The position numbers and the translations under genes are program-made. The notes under the pieces were generated by a model. It made no database searches and was not told the DNA's origin. It saw only the letters and a list, made by a program, of their open reading frames with translations. A stretch of 64,000 bases of DNA from Pseudomonadota bacterium (GTDB lineage: Bacteria > Pseudomonadota > Alphaproteobacteria > Rhizobiales > Xanthobacteraceae): the NCBI GenBank assembly GCA_023451825.1, contig JAEXYA010000050.1, forward strand, positions 124,001 through 188,000, in the 5' to 3' direction. Shown here one piece after another: positions 52,572 to 60,747 of this stretch. How positions within the stretch are numbered: the stretch's first letter is position 1; each line of letters begins with the position of its first letter.

Positions 52572-53681
52572 CTAGAACACCACGACCGAACGGATCGATT
52601 TGCCCTCATGCATCAAATCGAATCCCTTGTTGATCTCGTCGAGCTTGAGCACATGGGTGATCATCGGATCGATCTCGATCTTTCCGCCCATGTACCAATC
52701 GACGATCTTGGGCACGTCGGTGCGTCCGCGTGCGCCACCAAATGCCGTGCCTTTCCAGACCCGGCCGGTGACGAGCTGGAACGGGCGCGTTGCAATCTCC
52801 TTGCCGGATTCCGCCACGCCAATCACCACGGAGACGCCCCAGCCGCGATGGCAGGCTTCGAGCGCCTGGCGCATCACCGTGGTGTTGCCCGTGCAATCAA
52901 ATGTGTAATCCGCGCCGCCATCGGTCAGGCCCACCAGATGCTGCACGATGTCGCCGTCAACTTTCTTCGGATTGACGAAATGGGTCATGCCGAAGCGACG
53001 GCCCCATTCTTCCTTGTCGTCATTGATATCGACACCGACGATCCGGTCGGCGCCGACCATGCGCGCCCCCTGGATCACATTGAGGCCGATGCCGCCGAGG
53101 CCGAACACGACCACGTTGCTGCCCGGTGTCACCTTCGCCGTATTCACCACGGCGCCGACGCCGGTGGTGACGCCGCAGCCGATGTAACAGCTCTTGTCGA
53201 ATGGCGCGTCGTCGCGGATCTTCGCCACCGCGATCTCGGGCAGCACCGTGAAGTTCGAAAAGGTCGAGCAACCCATATAGTGATAGATCGGCTTGCCCTG
53301 ATAGCTGAAGCGCGAGGTGCCGTCGGGCATCACGCCCTTGCCCTGAGTGGCGCGGATCGCGGTGCACAGATTGGTCTTCTGGCTCAGGCAGCTTTTGCAC
53401 TGGCGACATTCTGGCGTGTAGAGCGGAATGACGTGATCGCCCGGCTTTACGGATGTCACGCCAGGGCCGACCTCACGCACGATGCCGGCGCCTTCATGGC
53501 CCAGGATTGAGGGGAAGATGCCTTCGCTATCGAAGCCGTCGAGCGTGTATGCGTCGGTGTGACAGATTCCGGTTGCCTTGATCTCAACCAGGACTTCGCC
53601 GGCTTTTGGTCCCTCGAGATCGACTTCGACGATTTCCAGCGGCTTCTTGGCTTCAAAGGCGACTGCGGCACGTGTTTTCAT
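52572..53681 (-). CDS. S-(hydroxymethyl)glutathione dehydrogenase / class III alcohol dehydrogenase
   Basis: A 369-residue zinc enzyme oxidising S-hydroxymethylglutathione to S-formylglutathione with NAD. It has catalytic zinc ligands in TGICHTDAYTLDG and GHEGAGIV, structural zinc cysteines in PECRQCKSCLSQKTNLC, the Rossmann loop VFGLGGIGLNVIQG and DINDDKEEW. The GFDSEGIFPSILGHE segment is class III-specific. It lies between gfa and xoxG on the same strand, linking formaldehyde oxidation to methanol oxidation. Such genes are also called flhA or frmA. Confidence 0.96.
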   Translation of the reverse strand: MKTRAAVAFEAKKPLEIVEVDLEGPKAGEVLVEIKATGICHTDAYTLDGFDSEGIFPSILGHEGAGIVREVGPGVTSVKPGDHVIPLYTPECRQCKSCLSQKTNLCTAIRATQGKGVMPDGTSRFSYQGKPIYHYMGCSTFSNFTVLPEIAVAKIRDDAPFDKSCYIGCGVTTGVGAVVNTAKVTPGSNVVVFGLGGIGLNVIQGARMVGADRIVGVDINDDKEEWGRRFGMTHFVNPKKVDGDIVQHLVGLTDGGADYTFDCTGNTTVMRQALEACHRGWGVSVVIGVAESGKEIATRPFQLVTGRVWKGTAFGGARGRTDVPKIVDWYMGGKIEIDPMITHVLKLDEINKGFDLMHEGKSIRSVVVF

Positions 53682-53737
53682 TGTTGGCTCCCTGTCTCAC
53701 GCAAGCGGGCGAGCAATCTGTTTGGCTGACTGTGCGA

Positions 53738-54301
53738 TCATTGTGGCTTCCCCATACAGGCGCTTTCCGCCGCGGTGTAAGCTGCCGGCTTCTCCTCACG
53801 CTTGCCCGGGCGGACGCGACCGACCGCATCATTGGCGCGGGCACGCAAGTAAATGTAGAGGTCGTCCATGTAGCAGGCGACATTGGTGTTATCGCCGAAG
53901 GCCGGCATCACGCTGTCCTGTGATGCATTGACGTTCTTGCGGCCGCTGGCGACGACTTCAAGAAACGCCTCATAAGTCATCTTCTGCAGCGAATCCCTGA
54001 GAGCCGGTGCGTAGGTCGATCCCATTCCGTCCGGGCCGTGGCAGACATGGCATTCCGAGTGATAGCGGCGATAACCGGAATAGGTGTACCAATCCACGGT
54101 GCCATCCGCGCCCACCTTGAAAGTCGGATTGCCGTCCTTATCGAGATACTTCCCTTCCTCGGATTTGACTGCTGCGGGGTCACCGACGTCTCCGGCGAAA
54201 CTGACATTCATAGAAGCCACGACGATCATCGCGGCGATTGCGAAACTGAACTGGCGCAAGAGCTTGTCCTCGGCATGCGATTTCAGAAAAGACCGGCGCA
54301 T
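53738..54301 (-). CDS. xoxG: XoxG-type c-type cytochrome, methanol metabolism-related
   Basis: A 187-residue exported cytochrome with a single haem site, CHVCH at residues 84-88, and a likely axial Met in VMPAFGDN (M132). Two more cysteines (C143 in ACYMDD, C182 near the C-terminus) give the four-Cys pattern of the methanol metabolism cytochromes. The DKDGNPTFKVGADGTVDWYTYSGYRRYH segment precedes the haem. It should accept electrons from XoxF. ATG 54301 is used, giving a signal anchor near residues 18-36. The xoxF gene lies just upstream. Confidence 0.9.
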   Translation of the reverse strand: MRRSFLKSHAEDKLLRQFSFAIAAMIVVASMNVSFAGDVGDPAAVKSEEGKYLDKDGNPTFKVGADGTVDWYTYSGYRRYHSECHVCHGPDGMGSTYAPALRDSLQKMTYEAFLEVVASGRKNVNASQDSVMPAFGDNTNVACYMDDLYIYLRARANDAVGRVRPGKREEKPAAYTAAESACMGKPQ

Positions 54302-54338
54302 GGAGGAGAGCCATGCGCCGGGTGACAAATCGGTCAGT

Positions 54339-56144
54339 TTACTGAGGGAGTGCAAACACCGTGAGCGAGCCGCCGAGCGCCGTGTAGTTGCTCAGGGCTG
54401 CGTAGCCACCGACTGCGCCGAGACCCGCAGTCGGATCGGTCAGACCAGCCGCGAGGCCGATGCCGGCCCAGCCGCCGACGCCCGACAGGATCGCGATATA
54501 TTGCCGGCCGTTGTTCTCGTAGGTCGTGACGTTGCCGATGATGCCGGAGGCGGTCTTGAACTTGTAGAGCTCCTTGCCCGTCTTGGCATCGACAGCCTTC
54601 AGATAGCCTTCGAGCGTGCCGTAGAACACCACGCCGCCAGCGGTGGCGAGGGCGCCCGACCAGACCGAGAACTGCTCCTTGTTGGACCACACGATCTTGC
54701 CGGTCTTATTGTCCCAGGCGATGAAGTTGCCCATATGGGTTTCACCCGGAGGCGGATACATCGACAGCGTCGCGCCCACATAGGGCTGGCCGGCGGTGTA
54801 GTTCACCTTGAAGGGCTCGTAGTCCATGCAGACATGGTTGGTCGGCACGTAGAACAGCTGGGTATCCGGCGAATAGGCTGCCGGTTGCTGGTCCTTGGTG
54901 CCGAGCGCCGCCGGGCAGACGCCCTTGGTGTTGACGTCCTCGCCCTGCTTCTCCGTCGAATACTGATCGACGACTTTCGGGCGACCGTAGGTCGGTGACG
55001 ACTTGTTCATGTCGACGCCGGTGGTCCAGTTCACCTTCGGATCGTATTTCTCCGCCACCAGCAATTCGCCGCTGACGCGGTCCATGGTGTAAGCGAGGCC
55101 GTTACGGTCGAAATGCGTCAGCAGCTTGCGGTTCTGGCCGTTCATCTGCTGATCGCTGAGGATCATCTCATTGACGCCGTCATAGTCCCATTCGTCATGG
55201 GGCGTCATCTGATAGACCCACTTGGCCATACCGGTATCGGCATCGCGGGCGAAGATGGTCATCGACCACTTGTTGTCGCCCGGCCGCTGCTTCGGATTCC
55301 AGGTCGAGGGATTGCCGGAGCCGTAATAAACCAGGTTCAGTTCGGGATCGTAAGACGTCCAGCCCCATGTGCAGCCGCCGCCGATCTTCCACTGATCGCC
55401 CTGCCAGGTCTTGATGCTGGAATCCTTGCCGACTGGCTTGCCCAGCGCCATGGTCTTTTCCGGGTCGAACATGATCTGGTCGTCCGGGCCTTCAGAATAG
55501 GCGCGCCAGGCGAGCTTGCCGGTCTTTAGATCATAGGCCGTCATGTGGCACTGGACGCCGAACTCGCCGCCGGAGATGCCAATCAGCACCTTGTCCTTCA
55601 CGACGAGCGGCGATGATGTCCCCGTCGCGCCCTTGCCCGGATCGCCATTCTTGACGGTCCAGATTTCCTTGCCGGTCTTGGCGTCGAGCGCGACCAGCGT
55701 CGTGTCGGCCTGATGCAGGAAGATCTTGCCGTCCGCATAGGCGACGCCACGGTTCACCGTGTCGCAGCACATCACCGGAATGACGTTCGGATCCTGCTTC
55801 GGCTCATATTTCCAGACGATCTTGCTGTCCTGCGCCAGGTCCATCGCGAACACTTTGTTCGGGAAGGGCGTATGGACATACATCATGTTGCCGATGATCA
55901 GCGGACCGCCTTCATGGCCACGCAGCACACCGGTGGAGAAAGTCCAAGCAACCTGCAGCTTGCCCACATTCGCTGCGGTGATCTGATTGAGCTTGGAATA
56001 GCGCGTATTGGCATAGTCCCCCGCGGGCATCACCCAGTCTTTGGGGTTGGCCGACATCTTCATCAGTTCGTCATTGGCATTGGCAACGCTGGCGGCAGAA
56101 ACCGCCAAGGTCCCAAGGCAAGTCGCGAGAAGCACCTTTCGCAT
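54339..56144 (-). CDS. xoxF: Lanthanide-dependent PQQ methanol dehydrogenase
   Basis: A 601-residue periplasmic quinoprotein with a signal peptide of about 23 residues (ending ANA). An eight-bladed propeller binds PQQ: the vicinal disulfide Cys126-Cys127 in VMCCDTV, stacking Trp in GCTWGWT, E194 in GGEFG and N278 in SGNPS. The catalytic Asp is D320 and the second Asp D322 in EWDYDG, the DYD signature that binds lanthanide and marks XoxF rather than calcium-type MxaF. It oxidises methanol to formaldehyde or formate. xoxG follows, and GGGAGGAC is a good ribosome site before ATG 56144. Confidence 0.97.
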   Translation of the reverse strand: MRKVLLATCLGTLAVSAASVANANDELMKMSANPKDWVMPAGDYANTRYSKLNQITAANVGKLQVAWTFSTGVLRGHEGGPLIIGNMMYVHTPFPNKVFAMDLAQDSKIVWKYEPKQDPNVIPVMCCDTVNRGVAYADGKIFLHQADTTLVALDAKTGKEIWTVKNGDPGKGATGTSSPLVVKDKVLIGISGGEFGVQCHMTAYDLKTGKLAWRAYSEGPDDQIMFDPEKTMALGKPVGKDSSIKTWQGDQWKIGGGCTWGWTSYDPELNLVYYGSGNPSTWNPKQRPGDNKWSMTIFARDADTGMAKWVYQMTPHDEWDYDGVNEMILSDQQMNGQNRKLLTHFDRNGLAYTMDRVSGELLVAEKYDPKVNWTTGVDMNKSSPTYGRPKVVDQYSTEKQGEDVNTKGVCPAALGTKDQQPAAYSPDTQLFYVPTNHVCMDYEPFKVNYTAGQPYVGATLSMYPPPGETHMGNFIAWDNKTGKIVWSNKEQFSVWSGALATAGGVVFYGTLEGYLKAVDAKTGKELYKFKTASGIIGNVTTYENNGRQYIAILSGVGGWAGIGLAAGLTDPTAGLGAVGGYAALSNYTALGGSLTVFALPQ

Positions 56145-56592
56145 TGTGACGTCCTCCCAGACATGAGCGCCAGCCGTGTTTGATGAGCCGGCATCGTTTT
56201 TGGTAGTTCATCAGTAGCGCGCCTGACCCATGCATACTTGCCCAAGAGCGAAACGAACTTGCTTGAAAGCGAAGCTACGCAAAATAATTTCACGCATGTC
56301 GTCGCTTCCCTCTGTGACTGCGGATCCCTGCTGCAGCGCACGCGTATGGTGTGCGTCGCCACCTGCAGTTGATGTTTCGCTTGACGGCGCAGGACGAAGG
56401 TCAGAGGATCAATATGGAATTTCGCGAACGGCTAGTTGTGAGTCTCATCGTCGATGCCTCCACGTCTTTTCGTATATGCATCGATATATGAGAAATTCTC
56501 TTCGGCCTGCCGATCGCTCACGTGAGTAGCTTGTGTCGTTCCATCCTCAGGCGGGCGCGTCGTAGCGATGGACTTGGATCGGTGACTGACTC
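56145..56592. promoter_or_regulatory. Divergent xoxF / AraC regulator promoter region
   Basis: This 448-base gap contains no convincing gene. It should hold the xoxF promoter and that of the AraC gene. No clear repeat, riboswitch or known operator was recognised by eye. Short open frames across it (for example 56230-56529) have no signs of coding. Confidence 0.55.
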
Positions 56593-57567
56593 ATGTCTGA
56601 AAGTCTCTGCTCGCTCACCACATCCGGCTTGACGACCACAAAGCAGATCCAGCTTTGGTCAGATGCACTGACCGAATTATGCGGGCGTTTCGACATCGAT
56701 CCGCTGGATGAGCCGATCTTCGATGGCTTGATCAACTACACGTCGGTATCGCGGCTCAAGCTGTGCCAGATCGAGGCAAGCCCGCATCGGATCGGCCATG
56801 CGGCTGCCCGCATCCGCAATAGCGACCATCCCTATGTGAAAATCCTGTTCCAAACTCACGGGATTTCGCATTTCGAGCAAGATGGTCGCCGCTTCGAGAT
56901 CGGTCCGGGCGATTGCCTGGTTTACGATGTGTCATGCCCGCATACGATCGTGAGCCCCGCATTCACGCGCCATGACGTCGTGATCGTGCCAAAAGACCTC
57001 CTGCATGAGCGTGGTCTCGGCAATGGCAATGTGGCGGCTTGCAAGGTCTCATCGCGGGGCGGGACCGGCCGTATTGCGCATGATTTCCTGCAGGCGACTT
57101 TCAACGAGGCCGGGCGCCTGTCGCCGCAAAATGCCAGCAGTGTCGCCGAATCCCTGATTGATCTGTTGCTTCTCCCGTTGCGCGATGCGGATGCGACGCT
57201 GGACCGTGTCGGCCCTGAAGCGATGTATATTCGCGCGCAAGCGTTTATTCGTGAGCATCTTCGTGATCCAGAGCTCAGCATCGATCAGATCTCCACCGCA
57301 TTGCAGTGCACCAAGCGCTATCTCCACATGCTGTTCAGCGATCGCGGGATCACGGTGAGCGATTACATCTGGCAAACGCGTCTGCAGAATTGTCGGCAGG
57401 AACTAGAGAACCAGGGCGGTAAAACCATCACGGATGTCGCGTTCTCATGGGGCTTTTCGAGTTCATCGCATTTCAGCCGCGTGTTCCGGAAGTATTTCGG
57501 CATCGTTCCTTCGGCAATCCATCGCGCACCTGGTGGCCTGCCGTCGGCCGTTTCGCGGCAACTTTAG
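56593..57567 (+). CDS. AraC family transcriptional regulator (FeaR-like)
   Basis: A 324-residue regulator. The N-terminal ligand-binding-like part (about residues 15-200) has IRNSDHPYVKILFQTHGISHFEQDGRRFEIGPGDCLVYD, as in FeaR-type regulators. The C-terminal two-helix-turn-helix domain starts near IREHLRDPELSIDQISTAL and includes KRYLHMLFSDRGITVSDYIWQTRL and TITDVAFSWGFSSSSHFSRVFRKYFG, the AraC signature. It is divergent from xoxF and precedes pqqA, so it likely regulates methanol oxidation or PQQ; the inducer is unknown. Confidence 0.9.
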   Translation: MSESLCSLTTSGLTTTKQIQLWSDALTELCGRFDIDPLDEPIFDGLINYTSVSRLKLCQIEASPHRIGHAAARIRNSDHPYVKILFQTHGISHFEQDGRRFEIGPGDCLVYDVSCPHTIVSPAFTRHDVVIVPKDLLHERGLGNGNVAACKVSSRGGTGRIAHDFLQATFNEAGRLSPQNASSVAESLIDLLLLPLRDADATLDRVGPEAMYIRAQAFIREHLRDPELSIDQISTALQCTKRYLHMLFSDRGITVSDYIWQTRLQNCRQELENQGGKTITDVAFSWGFSSSSHFSRVFRKYFGIVPSAIHRAPGGLPSAVSRQL

Positions 57568-57687
57568 TTGCCGGCTGATCCCCGGCGAGATTTAACGAAT
57601 CAACCACAAGACGTCGCATTGAAATGGCTCGCTTACGTGACTATCGTGAGCGTGCGCGATGTTCGCGCATATTCCGAGGAGACCAAG

Positions 57688-57768
57688 ATGAGTTGGAAAA
57701 CTCCGAAGATCGTGGAAGTGCAGGTCGGCATGGAAATCAACATGTATGCCTGCGCAGCCCGTAAGTAA
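57688..57768 (+). CDS. pqqA: PQQ precursor peptide
   Basis: A 26-residue peptide, MSWKTPKIVEVQVGMEINM then YACAARK. The glutamate (E16) and tyrosine (Y20) in EINMY are the residues cross-linked and built into pyrroloquinoline quinone. GAGGAG lies ten bases before ATG 57688. An in-frame extension to 57568 has no precursor features. No pqqB, C, D or E gene is in the window, so this is a stand-alone copy next to xoxF. Confidence 0.95.
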   Translation: MSWKTPKIVEVQVGMEINMYACAARK

Positions 57769-57794
57769 CAGATCAGTCCATTGGATCGATCTCT

Positions 57795-57826
57795 CCCGGC
57801 TCGCGGGTTTCGGCCTGCGGGCCGGG
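57795..57826 (+). terminator. Hairpin after pqqA
   Basis: Outer arms cccggc and gccggg and an inner cggcc-tgcg-ggccg hairpin follow pqqA by about 25 bases. There is no T run. It could weaken readthrough or stabilise the abundant pqqA message. Confidence 0.5.
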
Positions 57827-57899
57827 TAGGGCAGTGTTGCTGCCGGCGTGCGAAAGTCATTGCACAAAGCGCGTCGTCGATCGATGCGAGCAAGTTCGA

Positions 57900-58766
57900 A
57901 TGCAGGCGTTTCGCAAGGCTATGGCGATACGGTGCGCCATTGCTGCCTTAGCGATGTTCGCGCCCCTATGCGCCGCCGCCGGTGACATCGATACCGAGCA
58001 TATTTTCGCATTCATGATCGGCAGCGATATCGGCCATGTCGGCGAGCGGGAGTTTCAGAGCGAAACGACGGGACGTTTCGGGAAAGCCGGTGGACGCTAT
58101 CGCGTGGGCGAGCAAGAGTTCGAGCTCGAACTGGTCCCGGCACGCGATGTTCGTATCGAGCTCGGCAGCAGCGTCTCCGCTTATGATCTGGCCAATCCAA
58201 ACGGCGGCACAGCCCGTGGCTTTGCCTGGCAGGGCGCATCCGTGGATATCCGCTATCGGCTTCTCGACCGCGAGATCGCTCCGTTCGGGATGACAGTGGC
58301 ATTTGGTGGCGATGTCAGCAGGCTCGACGAGGCAAAGGCGCAGCGTGTGAACGGCCTGGGTGCCGGTCTGAGACTGGCGTTGGATCGCGAGATTGCCTCT
58401 GGAGTGATCGGAGCGATCAATCTGCTGTATCAGCCGGAATGGACGCGTTTCAGTAGCACCGGACGGTTGGAACGTGAGTCCGTCGCCGGGGTCTCGCTGG
58501 GCCTGATGATGCAGGCAAGCACCGGCGTTCTGCTCGGTGGCGAGGCGCGATATATGCGTCGTTACGAAGGTGCTGGTCTGAACGCATTGGCCGGGCAGGC
58601 GGTGTTTGTCGGCCCGACCGCATATTTTCAGCTATCCGAGCGTACACGTCTGACCGCAAGCTGGAGCGCACAGGTCTGGGGGCGTACGGAAGGCACCGGA
58701 TCGGCGCTGGACCTGGTCAATTTTGAACGCCATCAGGCGCGATTGGTCTATGGCGTGAACTTCTAG
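57900..58766 (+). CDS. Exported beta-rich, outer-membrane-like protein
   Basis: A 288-residue protein with a signal peptide of about 27 residues (ending CAAA). The mature sequence alternates polar and apolar residues in many strands (REFQSETTGRFG, RYRVGEQEFELELVP, VDIRYRLLD, EARYMRRYEG, RLTASWSAQVWG), ending RLVYGVNF with a terminal Phe, as in outer-membrane barrels. No family recognised. It follows pqqA by 130 bases on the same strand, within the methanol oxidation island. A role in envelope transport is conceivable but unproven. Confidence 0.65.
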   Translation: MQAFRKAMAIRCAIAALAMFAPLCAAAGDIDTEHIFAFMIGSDIGHVGEREFQSETTGRFGKAGGRYRVGEQEFELELVPARDVRIELGSSVSAYDLANPNGGTARGFAWQGASVDIRYRLLDREIAPFGMTVAFGGDVSRLDEAKAQRVNGLGAGLRLALDREIASGVIGAINLLYQPEWTRFSSTGRLERESVAGVSLGLMMQASTGVLLGGEARYMRRYEGAGLNALAGQAVFVGPTAYFQLSERTRLTASWSAQVWGRTEGTGSALDLVNFERHQARLVYGVNF

Positions 58767-58842
58767 AGGCGGAGTGGCGAAACTTCGGGCTGCCGGCTGC
58801 GTAATCGACGTGATAGGCTTCGAACGATCCGGGATCAGCCCT

Positions 58843-59052
58843 ATGAATATGATCAATCTTATCATGACGGTTTGCGCGGTGTCGTCGCCGACTGTTTGCG
58901 AAGAGCGAAACCTGGTCTTCGCAGCGGACTTTTCGCTGAAACAGTGCGTCATGGCCGCCCAGCCTTACATCGCGCAATGGGTGGGTGAGCATCCTAAATG
59001 GACCGCGGTGAAATGGCGGTGTGAGTATCCCCACAGCAATGACAAGGCCTGA
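58843..59052 (+). CDS. Small exported cysteine protein, conserved-looking
   Basis: A 69-residue protein: a hydrophobic start (MNMINLIMTVCAVSS), then VCEERNLVF, LKQCVMAAQPYIAQWVGEHPKWTAVKWRC. The spacing of its cysteines and the AAQPxIAxW and HPxW elements recall a short protein family seen in many rhizobia. Function is unknown. The start at 58843 is preferred over 58774 because it gives this typical N-terminus. It may be exported or bound to the inner membrane. Confidence 0.65.
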   Translation: MNMINLIMTVCAVSSPTVCEERNLVFAADFSLKQCVMAAQPYIAQWVGEHPKWTAVKWRCEYPHSNDKA

Positions 59053-59073
59053 GGCCGCGGCGTCCATCGAACG

Positions 59074-59430
59074 CTATTTGTTGCAATCTTTCAGATCCTT
59101 GTCGGCTATATCGAAGACTGCGTCGGCCTTGATCTCGATATCGCGCACCATGCATGTCCGTCCATCTGGATACCCCACTTTCGCGTCATAGCGCCCCGGC
59201 TCGATGCCGGAGATACGCAGCCGTTCGTCGTGATCGACCTCCTTATCCTTGTCGGCGAGGGTGAGGTTGGCGGTCCAGTTCGTCTGCCCCGCGGGCGAAA
59301 GCTGGAAGCTGGAGATGGTGGCGGTCGTCAAATTCCAGAGGCGGATACCCTTGCCGGCTTTGCCCTGGGCGTGTGCGGCGCCGGTCGCCGTGATGAAAAC
59401 AATGGCCGTGATGACCGATATGCGAGACAT
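59074..59430 (-). CDS. Small exported protein of unknown function
   Basis: A 118-residue protein with a signal peptide of about 21 residues ending AAHAQ. The mature part carries GIRLWNLTTATISSFQLSPAG, TLADKDKEVDHDERLRISGIEPGRYDAKV and DGRTCMVRDIEIKADAVFDIADKDLKDC. The RLWNLT and GRYDAKV blocks suggest a small beta-sandwich domain; two cysteines near the C-terminus could pair. No family name recognised. Divergent from the next gene, it lies within the methanol island. Confidence 0.65.
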   Translation of the reverse strand: MSRISVITAIVFITATGAAHAQGKAGKGIRLWNLTTATISSFQLSPAGQTNWTANLTLADKDKEVDHDERLRISGIEPGRYDAKVGYPDGRTCMVRDIEIKADAVFDIADKDLKDCNK

Positions 59431-59515
59431 GTCCCCTCCCGATCCATTCACGTTGAGTTGGAGAAATTGGTCGGTATAGTTGAGACGCAATCTCCGTCAG
59501 CTTCAAGAGGGGCTC

Positions 59516-59872
59516 GTGAGACAAAACAGAAGCGCAGCGCATCTCGCCTTCTTCGCAGCCGCACTCACATGGTCGAGCGCGACGCTAGCGGCGGAGATCA
59601 ACGACTATCCGACATCAACGCGCGCGGAATATGTGTTCGGCTGCATGAAGGCCAATGGCGAGACTCGGCAATCGATCGAGCAGTGCTCCTGTTCTATCGA
59701 CGTCGTGGCGTCTCTGGTGCCCTATCAGCGCTACATCACCGCGGAAACCGCGCTGAGCATGGCGCAGGTGCGCGGCAATCTCAGCGCTCAGTTCCGGACC
59801 TCGGAGCAAGCAACCAGCGCCATCAACGACGTGCGGCGGGCGCAGGCGGAGGCTGAGGTACGGTGTTTCTAG
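59516..59872 (+). CDS. Exported four-cysteine protein in the methanol oxidation island
   Basis: A 118-residue protein, GTG start at 59516 preceded by AGAGGGG, with a signal peptide ending LAAE. The mature sequence has EYVFGCMKANG, IEQCSCSIDVVASLVPYQRYITAETALSM and AQAEAEVRCF. The Cys pattern (C, CSC, C-terminal CF) suggests two disulfides or a metal site. Similar proteins occur, to my recollection, near quinoprotein genes in methylotrophs; the function is unknown. Confidence 0.65.
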   Translation: MRQNRSAAHLAFFAAALTWSSATLAAEINDYPTSTRAEYVFGCMKANGETRQSIEQCSCSIDVVASLVPYQRYITAETALSMAQVRGNLSAQFRTSEQATSAINDVRRAQAEAEVRCF

Positions 59873-59878
59873 CGGGCA

Positions 59879-60694
59879 TTACATCGTGCTGCCGTCGGTC
59901 TTCCATTCCTTCTTGAACATGCGTCCATCGGTGTCCTTTGCCTCGACGCGAAAGGTTTTTGCGCCGTTCGCGACATAGGTGAAGCGGATGTTCGGGTCTT
60001 CCGAGATCGATATGCCGCCTTCCATGGACAGGATCGGGCTGTCGTCCTGCCAGAGCTGCAGCCGGTCCACGTAGAAGGCCGGCACATAGAGCTGTGTGAC
60101 CTGATCCATCTGCAGGCCGGAATTGTTGGGATGCCCGATCATCACCTGCGCATCGCGCGTGCCGGTCGCTCCGTCATCGGACTTCGTGAATTGCCGATAG
60201 CGGATCTGGCCGAGCCGGCCTTTGGCCTCCTCGGCATTCTTAGCGGCTGGCGCCGAACAGCCGCCGGAGGCCTTCACATAGGTTTTTACCATGTAGAGCC
60301 TGCCGTCACCGGCTTCCGCGACAGCATGGACATTGGTGTAATTATTGACCCGGACGCGGGTCGCGATCTCGGACACGTTGGCATCGGCGCCAAGCGTGAA
60401 TTTCGCGGCCATCGGTGCCGGGTTCTCGTCGATCACCAATGTGATGGCGACGACGCGCCTGTTCGGATCGGATGCCGGCTTGATTCGCAGCGTCACCGGA
60501 ACGATCGCCGCGTCCTCCGCCCGTGCAGGCATTTCGAGCGCGATCATCGCACTGCCATCGTCCATCGGCTTGCTGTCAAAGATATCCTGCACGAGGCCGG
60601 GCCACGGATCGTTCTTCTCGGCCGCCGATAGCGGGGCGGCGATCAGGGCCAAACAGATCGCGATACAGGCATTGCGAACAGGAATTCCCGGCAT
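59879..60694 (-). CDS. Quinoprotein dehydrogenase-associated SoxYZ-like carrier
   Basis: A 271-residue exported protein with a signal peptide of about 24 residues ending PLSAA. The first half is SoxY-like and ends with the GGCSAP motif (C146), where a swinging cysteine would carry a substrate. The second half (about 170-271) is SoxZ-like (RTFRVEAKDTDGRMFKKEW and similar strands). In the fused form found next to PQQ alcohol dehydrogenases, the physiological substrate is unknown. ATG 60694 is used. It directly follows the metallohydrolase gene. Confidence 0.9.
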   Translation of the reverse strand: MPGIPVRNACIAICLALIAAPLSAAEKNDPWPGLVQDIFDSKPMDDGSAMIALEMPARAEDAAIVPVTLRIKPASDPNRRVVAITLVIDENPAPMAAKFTLGADANVSEIATRVRVNNYTNVHAVAEAGDGRLYMVKTYVKASGGCSAPAAKNAEEAKGRLGQIRYRQFTKSDDGATGTRDAQVMIGHPNNSGLQMDQVTQLYVPAFYVDRLQLWQDDSPILSMEGGISISEDPNIRFTYVANGAKTFRVEAKDTDGRMFKKEWKTDGSTM

Positions 60695-60747
60695 GGCATA
60701 ATCCTCACCAAGGGAAACGACGCATCGTATCCTAGCGCGTCTGCCGC

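Noticed and set aside
56230..56529. 99-residue plus-strand frame between xoxF and the AraC gene
   Set aside because: It lies in the divergent promoter region, has scattered Arg/Ser/Cys composition and no ribosome site or conserved motif.
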